From an uncultured Fibrobacter sp. (GTDB taxonomy: Bacteria > Fibrobacterota > Fibrobacteria > Fibrobacterales > Fibrobacteraceae): a stretch of DNA of 10,724 bases. Shown here piece by piece: positions 5,145 through 10,724 of the stretch. The stretch covers positions 1-10,724 of the forward strand of contig CAMZFJ010000031.1 of assembly GCA_947306025.1 (NCBI GenBank), given 5' to 3'. Numbering within the stretch: the first letter of the stretch is position 1; each line of letters begins with the position of its first letter. A program made the translations under genes and the position numbers. Below the pieces are notes generated by a model. The model did no database searches. It saw only the letters and a program-made list of their open reading frames with translations, and was not told the DNA's origin.

Positions 5145-7583
5145 ATGGTTCTTTCCCCAGAAATGAAGGCTCAGGTTATGGATTCCCTTGAGGGGGAGCG
5201 CTCGCGTTTGGACAAGGAACAGCTAGAGGCGGTGGAGACCACCGAAGGTTATGTGCGCGTTGTGGCGGGCGCTGGATCGGGCAAGACGAAAACGCTCACG
5301 CATCGCTATTTGTATCTCGTGAAGGAAATGGGCATTTCGCCTGCGAACATTCTTTGCGTGACGTTCACGAACAAGGCCGCGAACGAAATGAAAAAGCGCA
5401 TCCGCTCGATTTTGGGCGGCGATGACAGTGGCTACATTTCCACTTTCCACGGATTCTGTGTGCGGTTTTTGCGCGAAGAAATCCATGTGCTGAATTACCC
5501 GAAAGAGTTCATGATTCTAGACGAGGACGACCAGAAATCGCTGTTGCGCAAGGCGTATGCGGATTTGGGGTATTCGCTCAAGGATTTGAAAATCAGCAGT
5601 GTTCTCGATTTTATCGGGGGCCGCAAGGCGAATGAGTTGGATTATGTTTCGCTTTTTGCGGAGTTGCCTTCGGAGAGTGCGGATGGCCAGAGTGAGGATG
5701 CTCGCGGAGACGATGACCGCAGCGAGGAAAGCCGCGATGAGGATGGCCGCGAAATGCCGAAAGATCATTTGCTGGAATTGTCGGACGAAGCGGACGACAA
5801 GTGGATGAAGGTTTATTACCGCTATCTCTATGAGCAAAAGAAAAATTATGCGCTAGATTTTGACGATTTGATTCTGGTGACTCTGTACATTCTTCAAAGT
5901 TTCCCGGAACAGCTGGACAAATGGCGTAAGCGCATGATGTATGTGATGGTCGATGAATATCAGGACATTGACGGTCAACAATTCATGCTCGCGGATTTGC
6001 TTTCGAGCTATCACAAGAATTTATTTGTCGTGGGGGACCCGGACCAGACGATTTACGGCTGGCGCGGTGCGGATATCAACCGCATTCTTGATTTTGACAA
6101 GACGCATCAAGGGACGAAGACGATTTTGTTGCAGAACAATTATCGTTCAACGCCGAGCATTTTGAAAGTGCCGGATGCGGTTATCAAGAACAACAAGTTT
6201 AGAATCGAAAAGGTCTTGAGACCTGTGCGCGTTGGCGGAAAAACGCCTGTCTTTTACCATGCAAAGAATACGCGCGAAGAAGCAAAATGGATCGTGGAAC
6301 GCATCCAGAATGCGGTGCAGAGTGCGGGCGGAATGCGCTACAAAGATATTGCGGTGCTGTATAGAATGCATTCGCAGTCGCGCTCTGTCGAAGAAGCCTT
6401 GATGGCAGAAAATATTCCGTACAAAGTTTATAGCGGTGTCGGTTTTTACCAGCGCAAAGAAATCAAGGACGTGATTTGCTATTTGCGCATGCTCGTGTAC
6501 GCCGATGATTTGTCGTTCTTGCGAACGGTGAATACACCCAAACGCCAGTTTGGGCCGCGTAAGGTTTCCATATTGCAGGCTTTTGCTGATGCGCGAGGCG
6601 TAGGGCTTTACGAGGCGCTTTTGGAAATTGTATCGGAAGCGGGAATGTTGAATGATGTGGCTTGTGATATTTCGTCGCAGGCGGAAATGTCGTCGGTGGG
6701 GAATGAACGCAATAAGATTGATTTTGATTGCAAGGGATTTTTGGCGCGAAGCAATGTCGTTGAGTATGTGAAGCTGATAGAAAAGTATCGTTCGTGCTAC
6801 AGGGACATGAGCGTTTCTGAAATTTTGGCGAAGATTCTGCGCGAGACGAAGTACGAAGAAATGTTGCGCTTGGACGGCGACGAAGACCGCTTGGACAATC
6901 TCGCGGAACTCAAACAGGGAATTTTGGAATTCGAGAATTACTATGAGGAAGATGCCTCGCTGGATGAGTATTTGCAAAATATTGTGCTATTCACGAATGT
7001 CGATGAAGATGCCGAAGAAAAAGATCGCGTGCAGCTCATGACGATTCACAATGCGAAGGGGCTGGAGTTCCCGTACGTTTTTGTGTGCGGTTTGAATGAA
7101 GGATTTTTCCCGGTGAAGCGTGTGCAAAATAAAGTGCAATTAGAAGAAGAGCGTCGCTTGGCGTATGTGGCGTTCACGCGTGCCGAGAATGTATTGTGCT
7201 TGAGCGATGCCGAAGATGGGGTGGCGGGGGAGAGCGGAACGCGGTATCCGTCGAGATTCTTGCTTGAAATGGATATGGGCGGGCTGGATGTGGCTCGCGG
7301 GTTATCGGAAGATTTGCTTGAAGCGGCGAAAGCGCATATTGCAAATGTCGATCAGGAACGGGATTTTTTGAGCGACGAGAGTTTGGGAATGGTTAAGAAG
7401 GCGCCTTCGGCAACGTTTGAAGTTGGCGACCGCGTGATGCATAAAATCTTTGGCGCAGGCACGGTCCGTGCTGTTGACGAAAAGAATTTCTGCTACGAAA
7501 TCGCGTTTGACAAGTTTGCCACCCCGCGAAGCATACAGTTCGATTTTCCACTTCGTGGCTTGACTGCTGCACCTCGGTCATGA
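5145..7583 (+). CDS. pcrA: UvrD/PcrA-type superfamily 1A DNA helicase
   Basis: An ATP-driven 3'-to-5' DNA translocase/helicase of repair and replication-restart type. All motifs are present: Q motif (DKEQLEAV, 23-30), Walker A GAGSGKT (42-48), Ia TFTNKAANEM (73-82), Ic STFHGF (99-104), Walker B VDEYQD (269-274), III VGDPDQTIYGWRGAD (296-310), IV QNNYRS (330-335), V MTIHNAKGLEF (632-642) and VI EERRLAYVAFTRA (668-680). Residues 758-805 form the short C-terminal Tudor/SH3-like domain (FEVGDRVMHKIFGAGTV) that in PcrA/UvrD contacts RNA polymerase. At 812 residues it is longer than the usual 720-750. Part of the excess is an acidic, repetitive insert at about 175-207 in domain 1B; another is about 512-530. 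GAGG lies 5 bases before the ATG. PcrA and UvrD cannot be separated by eye; Rep is less likely because of the C-terminal domain. Confidence 0.95.
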   Translation: MVLSPEMKAQVMDSLEGERSRLDKEQLEAVETTEGYVRVVAGAGSGKTKTLTHRYLYLVKEMGISPANILCVTFTNKAANEMKKRIRSILGGDDSGYISTFHGFCVRFLREEIHVLNYPKEFMILDEDDQKSLLRKAYADLGYSLKDLKISSVLDFIGGRKANELDYVSLFAELPSESADGQSEDARGDDDRSEESRDEDGREMPKDHLLELSDEADDKWMKVYYRYLYEQKKNYALDFDDLILVTLYILQSFPEQLDKWRKRMMYVMVDEYQDIDGQQFMLADLLSSYHKNLFVVGDPDQTIYGWRGADINRILDFDKTHQGTKTILLQNNYRSTPSILKVPDAVIKNNKFRIEKVLRPVRVGGKTPVFYHAKNTREEAKWIVERIQNAVQSAGGMRYKDIAVLYRMHSQSRSVEEALMAENIPYKVYSGVGFYQRKEIKDVICYLRMLVYADDLSFLRTVNTPKRQFGPRKVSILQAFADARGVGLYEALLEIVSEAGMLNDVACDISSQAEMSSVGNERNKIDFDCKGFLARSNVVEYVKLIEKYRSCYRDMSVSEILAKILRETKYEEMLRLDGDEDRLDNLAELKQGILEFENYYEEDASLDEYLQNIVLFTNVDEDAEEKDRVQLMTIHNAKGLEFPYVFVCGLNEGFFPVKRVQNKVQLEEERRLAYVAFTRAENVLCLSDAEDGVAGESGTRYPSRFLLEMDMGGLDVARGLSEDLLEAAKAHIANVDQERDFLSDESLGMVKKAPSATFEVGDRVMHKIFGAGTVRAVDEKNFCYEIAFDKFATPRSIQFDFPLRGLTAAPRS

Positions 7584-7603
7584 CAGAACATAAATGTTCT
7601 GTC
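7582..7603 (+). terminator. Hairpin overlapping the helicase stop codon
   Basis: A perfect 9-base stem (GACAGAACA, 7582-7590; complement 7595-7603) with a TAAA loop begins inside the TGA stop (7581-7583). No T run follows, so if it ends transcription it is not a classical intrinsic terminator. It could equally protect the mRNA 3' end. It is the only strong structure in the 58 bases between the two convergent genes. Confidence 0.4.
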
Positions 7604-7641
7604 GCGACACTCGGTTTGCGTGTCATTCCGTTAGTGCGGGC

Positions 7642-8784
7642 TTAACGCCTGCGGCTTTTTTCGAAATTATTTTCAGGGCGTTCGTAATGAATCGGCTTTA
7701 ACTGCTTGATGACGTTTCGAAGTTCCTTGGGCAACGGGCAATCGAACACTTTGTGTTCGCCGTTCCAGTCGAATTCCAAACGGCAACTGTGCAGGAATAA
7801 GCGGTTCAGGCCGAATTGCTTTTTCACTTCGCGGTTCAGCGCGAAATCGCCATAGCGCGTGTCGCCCAAAAGCGGATGCCCGATGCTGGCGAAGTGTGCG
7901 CGGATTTGGTGCATGCGGCCCGTTTCGAGCTTGATTTTCACGAGGTCATAGCCTTCGTAATGCTGCTTGACGCGGTAATGCGTGATGGCTTTTTGTGCCT
8001 TTTCATCATCTTGCCCGACGAGCATCTTGCTGCCCTTCGCAGAATCAGTGCGCAAAAGCGATTCGCTGATGGTGCCGCGGTCTTTCTTGAGATTCCCTTT
8101 GACGAGCGCGAAGTAGAATTTTTCAACTTCGTGTTCGCGGATAAGGCGCGTGAGGTCGCGGAGCGTGTCGCCATGGAGGGCTGCAACTAAGAGACCGGAA
8201 GTCTCTTGGTCGAGGCGGTGGGCAATTGTCGGCTTAAAGTCGAGGCCTTCGTTACGGCCCCATTCCCAAAGGTATTCTACGAGGCTTTCACCGGGGCGCG
8301 TGCCGCTGCCCGGCTGACTTGCCAGTCCCGAGGGCTTGTTGACTACAACATAATCTTCGGTTTGCACGATAAGGTCGAGTTCGTGCGCGCCCCAATGCGC
8401 TTGTTTCTCGGCACCCGTAAGCGCTCTGCCCCAGGTGCTTTTGTTCTTGGCGAAACCGGTTGCTTTTGCATCGGGGCGTTGCGGGGTGGTGTCCCCGCTC
8501 GAAGGGGTAGCGGGAGCCGCTTCGGCGGCAGACGCGAGGGGAAGGCCTTCCCCCTTTAAACCACTCTCGTCTGATTCACTCACCGACTTAAAATTCTCAT
8601 AGATGTTCACGACGTCGCCTTCGGCGAGCATCTGGTTTGCTTTACCAACGACACCGTTCACGCGGACTTTCTTTTTGCGGATGACAGCGAAGAACACCGA
8701 GAGGGATTCTTCGGGGAATGCCTTGCGGAGGAATCGGTCAAGGCGCATGTTGGCAAAGTTGCGGTCGATAAGTCGTGTAATCAT
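7642..8784 (-). CDS. RluA-family 23S rRNA/tRNA pseudouridine synthase with S4 domain
   Basis: It isomerises specific uridines in structured RNA to pseudouridine. Residues about 12-62 are an S4 RNA-binding domain (MRLDRFLRKAFPEES, then KKKVRVNG). The catalytic domain runs from about 134 to 360: VVVNKPSGLASQPG (146-159), the active-site HRLDQETSGLLV (189-200) with catalytic D192, KFYFALVKG (222-230) and ETGRMHQIRAHFASIGHPLLGDTRYG (287-312). RluC/RluD-type proteins have this layout, but the target uridine cannot be read from sequence. A Pro/Ala/Ser-rich linker of about 50 residues (66-118) between the domains is longer than usual and is encoded by palindrome-rich DNA. The start fits S4 homology but has no Shine-Dalgarno. 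It converges with the helicase gene and lies 108 bases downstream of the FAD dehydrogenase gene. Confidence 0.93.
   Translation of the reverse strand: MITRLIDRNFANMRLDRFLRKAFPEESLSVFFAVIRKKKVRVNGVVGKANQMLAEGDVVNIYENFKSVSESDESGLKGEGLPLASAAEAAPATPSSGDTTPQRPDAKATGFAKNKSTWGRALTGAEKQAHWGAHELDLIVQTEDYVVVNKPSGLASQPGSGTRPGESLVEYLWEWGRNEGLDFKPTIAHRLDQETSGLLVAALHGDTLRDLTRLIREHEVEKFYFALVKGNLKKDRGTISESLLRTDSAKGSKMLVGQDDEKAQKAITHYRVKQHYEGYDLVKIKLETGRMHQIRAHFASIGHPLLGDTRYGDFALNREVKKQFGLNRLFLHSCRLEFDWNGEHKVFDCPLPKELRNVIKQLKPIHYERPENNFEKSRRR
8494..8553. repeat. Cluster of three palindromes within the pseudouridine synthase linker
   Basis: Within 60 bases there are three inverted repeats: CCCGCT/AGCGGG (8494-8499 and 8509-8514), GCCGC/GCGGC around TTCG (8516-8529) and the perfect 16-base palindrome GGGGAAGGCCTTCCCC (8538-8553). 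They encode part of the low-complexity Ala/Pro/Ser linker at residues 78-97. The TTCG-capped stem is of the very stable tetraloop type on the plus strand. Confidence 0.6.
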
Positions 8785-8786
8785 AA

Positions 8787-8886
8787 TTAGGTTTTAGGTT
8801 GTAGTTTTTAGGGGTTAGGTAAAAATAGCACGCTTCGCGTGTTTTTATATGGGCGGCGAAGCCGCGATTATGTACCTGAAACCTAA
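8787..8886. repeat. Intergenic inverted AGGTT repeat with two GCGAAGC mini-hairpins
   Basis: The 108-base gap between two minus-strand genes is almost wholly repetitive. TTAGGTTTTAGGT (8787-8799) is inverted at 8874-8886 with one mismatch, and further TTAGGT/AGGTAA-like pieces lie inside it and just after it. Between the arms are two 5-pair hairpins with 3-base loops: CACGC/GCGTG (8829-8841) and GCGGC/GCCGC (8853-8865). Each contains the heptamer GCGAAGC, once per strand. It looks like a dispersed intergenic element, which only a genome comparison could confirm. Confidence 0.6.
8821..8846. terminator. Possible bidirectional terminator
   Basis: A5 at 8821-8825 and T5 at 8842-8846 flank the CACGC-TTC-GCGTG hairpin, so each strand has a stem followed by a T run. 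It would best serve the minus-strand FAD dehydrogenase gene ending at 8893. The 5-pair stem is short for a strong terminator. Confidence 0.5.
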
Positions 8887-8892
8887 CACCTG

Positions 8893-10563
8893 TTACCTAT
8901 TTTCCTTTTTTGCAAAATGCGCGAGGCGGACGCCATCGGCTGCGCTGGTGACAATCCCGCCGGCGTAACCCGCGCCTTCTCCGAGGACGAACAATCCCTT
9001 GGTGTTGACGCTTTCGAGCGTTTCGTTGTTGCGCGGGATGCGGAGTGGCGAACTTGTGCGCGTTTCGGGAGCGACGATCAGCCCTTCTTCGATGAATCCC
9101 GGGATTTTGCGGTCGAAGTTTTGGAATCCTTCGGCAAGGCTGTTGCAAATCGTCTTGTCCATCCAATCCCACAAATTGCAGGGAACGAGCCCGCAAGGGT
9201 AAGTGGTTTTGGGGAGCGCTTTGTCTTCGCGGTGGGCGAGGAAACTCTTGATTGTTTGCGCGGGGGCGGCGTAATTTTTCCCGCCGACGTTATAGGCGTC
9301 GCTTTCGATTTTGCGTTGCAAGTCGAGGCCGCCAAAGAGCGATCCGCTCGAAGGAATGTCGAATCCTTCGGCGCCTGCGGTAATCGGGACGGCGATGGCT
9401 CCGTTGGCAAATGCTCCGTTGCGGCGGCTGTAGCTCATGCCGTTTGTCGCGAGCGTTCCCGGTTCGGATGCACATGGCACAAGGACTCCGCCGGGGCACA
9501 TGCAAAAACTGTAAGCGCTCGATGTTTTGTTGAGCGTTGGCGTGGCGAGGAAATATTCGGCGGCGCCGGTGATTCTTGTATCGACGTTGCCGAGCTGGCG
9601 CCTGTTGATGAGCATTTGCGGGTGCTCGACGCGCACGCCCATGGCAAAGGCCTTGCTTTCGAGCTGGACTCCGCGAGCATGGAGCAACTGGTAAATGTCA
9701 CGAGCCGAATGCCCGACCGCAAGCACCAATGCCTCGCACGGCTGCCAATAGCCGATAGCGACATCATCTTTCGTCTCGGTTGGTGAGCTTGCCGAACCAC
9801 GTCTTTCGTCTTTCGTCTCTTTTAATTTTATCGCGCAAATTCTTCCTTGCTTTATCTCAATATCTTCAAGGCAAGTGCTAAAATGAATCTTCCCGCCGAG
9901 CTTGATAATTTCCGCACGGATTTCGCGCAACATCAAAACGAGTTTATCTGTACCGATGTGCGGCTTTGCGAATGTCACGACGCTTTCGTCAACGCCGAAT
10001 TGCACCATGTCCTTGAGGACTGTTTCGCTGAACAAGTTGCGGCTGCGGGTGTTGAGCTTTCCGTCGCTGAATGCGCCTGCACCGCCTTCGCCAAATAGCA
10101 CGTTGCTGTGTGCGTTGAACTTGCGGTCCACAAAAAATTTGCGGATATCGCGGAATCGTTCTTCGACTTGCTTACCTTGTTCGTAGATGTCTACAGAAAA
10201 ACCTTTGCGCAAAAGATGGAGTGCCGCCCACAAACCGCTTGGCCCAGCGCCAATGATATCGACATGGCCTGCCATCGGGACTGTATTTTTGCCCGGCTCT
10301 GCATCGAGGCTGCGAATTTCACGTTGGGATTCGATGAGCCCGCGGGCGTTATTCCCCGTGGCGCGAACTTTCCGCTTCAAGTCAAAAACCACGTTGTAAG
10401 ACCAACGTAAGTCCCCTTTGCGCCTAGAGTCCAGCGAAAAACGTTCCACTTCGAGGTTGAAAATTTCTTCCGGGTTCATGCGGAGCGTTTTGGCGAGCGC
10501 AGAACGAACTTCACCCTTTTTTTCGAGGGCTACGGCGAGTTCTCTGTAGCGGTAGGTAAACAT
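8893..10563 (-). CDS. FAD-dependent dehydrogenase, COG2509 type
   Basis: 556 residues. An N-terminal domain (1-95; YRYRELAVALEKKGEV to the DSRRKGDLRW region) is typical of this family. Next comes the Rossmann FAD site VDIIGAGPSGLWAALHLLRKG (101-121), with E128 at the end of the second strand for the ribose. Other family blocks are GEGGAGAFSDGKLNTR (158-173), LAVGHSARDIY (281-291), CPGG (356-359), RTSSPLRIPRN (502-512) and the C-terminal flavin loop GLFVLGEGAGYAGGIVTSA (523-541). COG2509 proteins are described only as uncharacterised dehydrogenases; the substrate is unknown. It is cytoplasmic, with no signal peptide. A 14-residue in-frame insertion flanked by ETKDE/ETKDD repeats (249-267) sits in a surface loop before the LAVGHS strand. 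No Shine-Dalgarno precedes the start, but homology begins at residue 3. Confidence 0.9.
   Translation of the reverse strand: MFTYRYRELAVALEKKGEVRSALAKTLRMNPEEIFNLEVERFSLDSRRKGDLRWSYNVVFDLKRKVRATGNNARGLIESQREIRSLDAEPGKNTVPMAGHVDIIGAGPSGLWAALHLLRKGFSVDIYEQGKQVEERFRDIRKFFVDRKFNAHSNVLFGEGGAGAFSDGKLNTRSRNLFSETVLKDMVQFGVDESVVTFAKPHIGTDKLVLMLREIRAEIIKLGGKIHFSTCLEDIEIKQGRICAIKLKETKDERRGSASSPTETKDDVAIGYWQPCEALVLAVGHSARDIYQLLHARGVQLESKAFAMGVRVEHPQMLINRRQLGNVDTRITGAAEYFLATPTLNKTSSAYSFCMCPGGVLVPCASEPGTLATNGMSYSRRNGAFANGAIAVPITAGAEGFDIPSSGSLFGGLDLQRKIESDAYNVGGKNYAAPAQTIKSFLAHREDKALPKTTYPCGLVPCNLWDWMDKTICNSLAEGFQNFDRKIPGFIEEGLIVAPETRTSSPLRIPRNNETLESVNTKGLFVLGEGAGYAGGIVTSAADGVRLAHFAKKENR
9767..9819 (-). repeat. 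11-base direct repeat flanking an in-frame 42-base insertion
   Basis: TCTTTCGTCTC occurs at 9767-9777 and again at 9809-9819, 42 bases (14 codons) apart; an extra TCTTTCG copy overlaps at 9802. Between them lies the sequence at 9778-9798, whose ends GGTT and AACC are inverted (GAGCTTGCCGAA core). This resembles REP-like elements with a terminal duplication. In the FAD dehydrogenase it encodes ETKDE...ETKDD. Confidence 0.55.
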
Positions 10564-10590
10564 GGTTCGAGACTAAATTTAGAAATATGG

Positions 10591-10608
10591 CAAAAAAATA
10601 TTTTTTTG
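10591..10608. repeat. 18-base AT palindrome in the divergent gap
   Basis: C-A7-TA-T7-G at 10591-10608 is a perfect palindrome, close to the 10-base palindrome CTAAATTTAG at 10573-10582. It lies between the FAD dehydrogenase start and the plus-strand promoter. It may be a bent or regulatory site, but AT-rich gaps produce such sequences often. Confidence 0.5.
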
Positions 10609-10611
10609 GAC

Positions 10612-10641
10612 TTGAGATGGTGGTTTGTATTTTTTTATAAT
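10612..10641 (+). promoter_or_regulatory. Strong sigma70-like promoter for the right-edge gene
   Basis: TTGAGA (10612-10617, five of six) and a perfect TATAAT (10636-10641) are 18 bases apart. Transcription would begin near 10648, about 24 bases before the ATG at 10672. It is the best promoter match in the window. Confidence 0.7.
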
Positions 10642-10671
10642 TGTGAAAACTCTCAAAATGGTATTTGTTAT

Positions 10672-10724
10672 ATGTTTAAAGTTGGTTTTGATAACGATGC
10701 TTATCTAAAAACTCAATCTGAAAA
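10672..10724 (+). CDS. Start of a DUF1846/UPF0371 family gene, cut by the window edge
   Basis: Only 17 codons and two bases are visible: MFKVGFDNDAYLKTQSE. The pattern matches what I recall of DUF1846 (UPF0371) proteins, which begin with a short basic start, then G-F-D/S-N-x-x-Y-L-x-x-Q-S, then a conserved HILERI and a KLYLEFGGK block. The strong promoter just upstream supports a real gene. Proteins of this family are about 500 residues with unknown physiological function. No clear Shine-Dalgarno is seen. With so little sequence the family call is provisional. Confidence 0.65.
   Translation, partial: MFKVGFDNDAYLKTQSE

Noticed and set aside
6147..6977. Long open frame on the minus strand opposite the helicase
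   Set aside because: The helicase motifs fix the plus strand as coding; the antisense frame is His/Arg/Phe-rich with no family features, as expected of a shadow.
8917..9786. Plus-strand 289-residue open frame opposite the FAD dehydrogenase
   Set aside because: The conserved flavin-binding and family motifs are on the minus strand; the opposite frame is open because of codon bias and has no recognisable domain.
1..10724. CRISPR arrays, tRNA or rRNA genes, transposases, phage or toxin-antitoxin genes
   Set aside because: No regularly spaced repeats, no RNA gene signatures and no such protein motifs were seen on either strand.

Overview
The window looks like chromosomal DNA from a Fibrobacter species (phylum Fibrobacterota), probably a relative of the rumen cellulose degrader F. 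succinogenes. The main evidence is the left-edge gene, a large lipoprotein that joins a SUMF1/formylglycine-generating-enzyme-like domain to a TolB-like propeller. This matches my recollection of the Fibrobacter succinogenes paralogous family TIGR02171. Ser-rich linkers after lipoprotein cysteines, AT-rich gaps between moderately GC-rich genes, and short hairpin repeats in the gaps also fit. The assignment is by recognition, not by a database search.

Layout, left to right. Positions 1-3290 hold three minus-strand genes: ispD (3290-2559, MEP isoprenoid pathway), a small lipoprotein gene 25 bases downstream that appears to carry a -1 frameshift (2533-2052), and the large lipoprotein (1934 to beyond the left edge). 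The large lipoprotein gene has a nested inverted repeat covering its ribosome binding site and start codon. At 3407-4075 a TM2-type membrane protein (+) and a YbjQ/UPF0145 protein (-) converge with only 6 bases between them. At 4202-4891 (-) is a secreted, beta-strand-rich protein, probably an outer membrane barrel, with a clear intrinsic terminator after it.

From 5145 to 7583 (+) is a UvrD/PcrA-type DNA helicase with every superfamily 1A motif. It converges on an RluA-family pseudouridine synthase (8784-7642, -). Upstream of that, after a 108-base gap full of small hairpins and AGGTT-like repeats, is a COG2509-type FAD-dependent dehydrogenase (10563-8893, -). At the right edge a strong sigma70-like promoter drives the first 17 codons of what looks like a DUF1846/UPF0371 gene (+).

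The genes are mostly housekeeping and do not form one pathway. I see no phage, transposon, CRISPR array, tRNA, rRNA or defence island. The unusual signals are structural: the start-codon-masking leader hairpin at 1929-2014, the frameshifted lipoprotein, and low-complexity or palindrome-rich in-frame insertions in three conserved enzymes (helicase, pseudouridine synthase, FAD dehydrogenase). The insertions suggest small repeats spreading through both gaps and protein loops.
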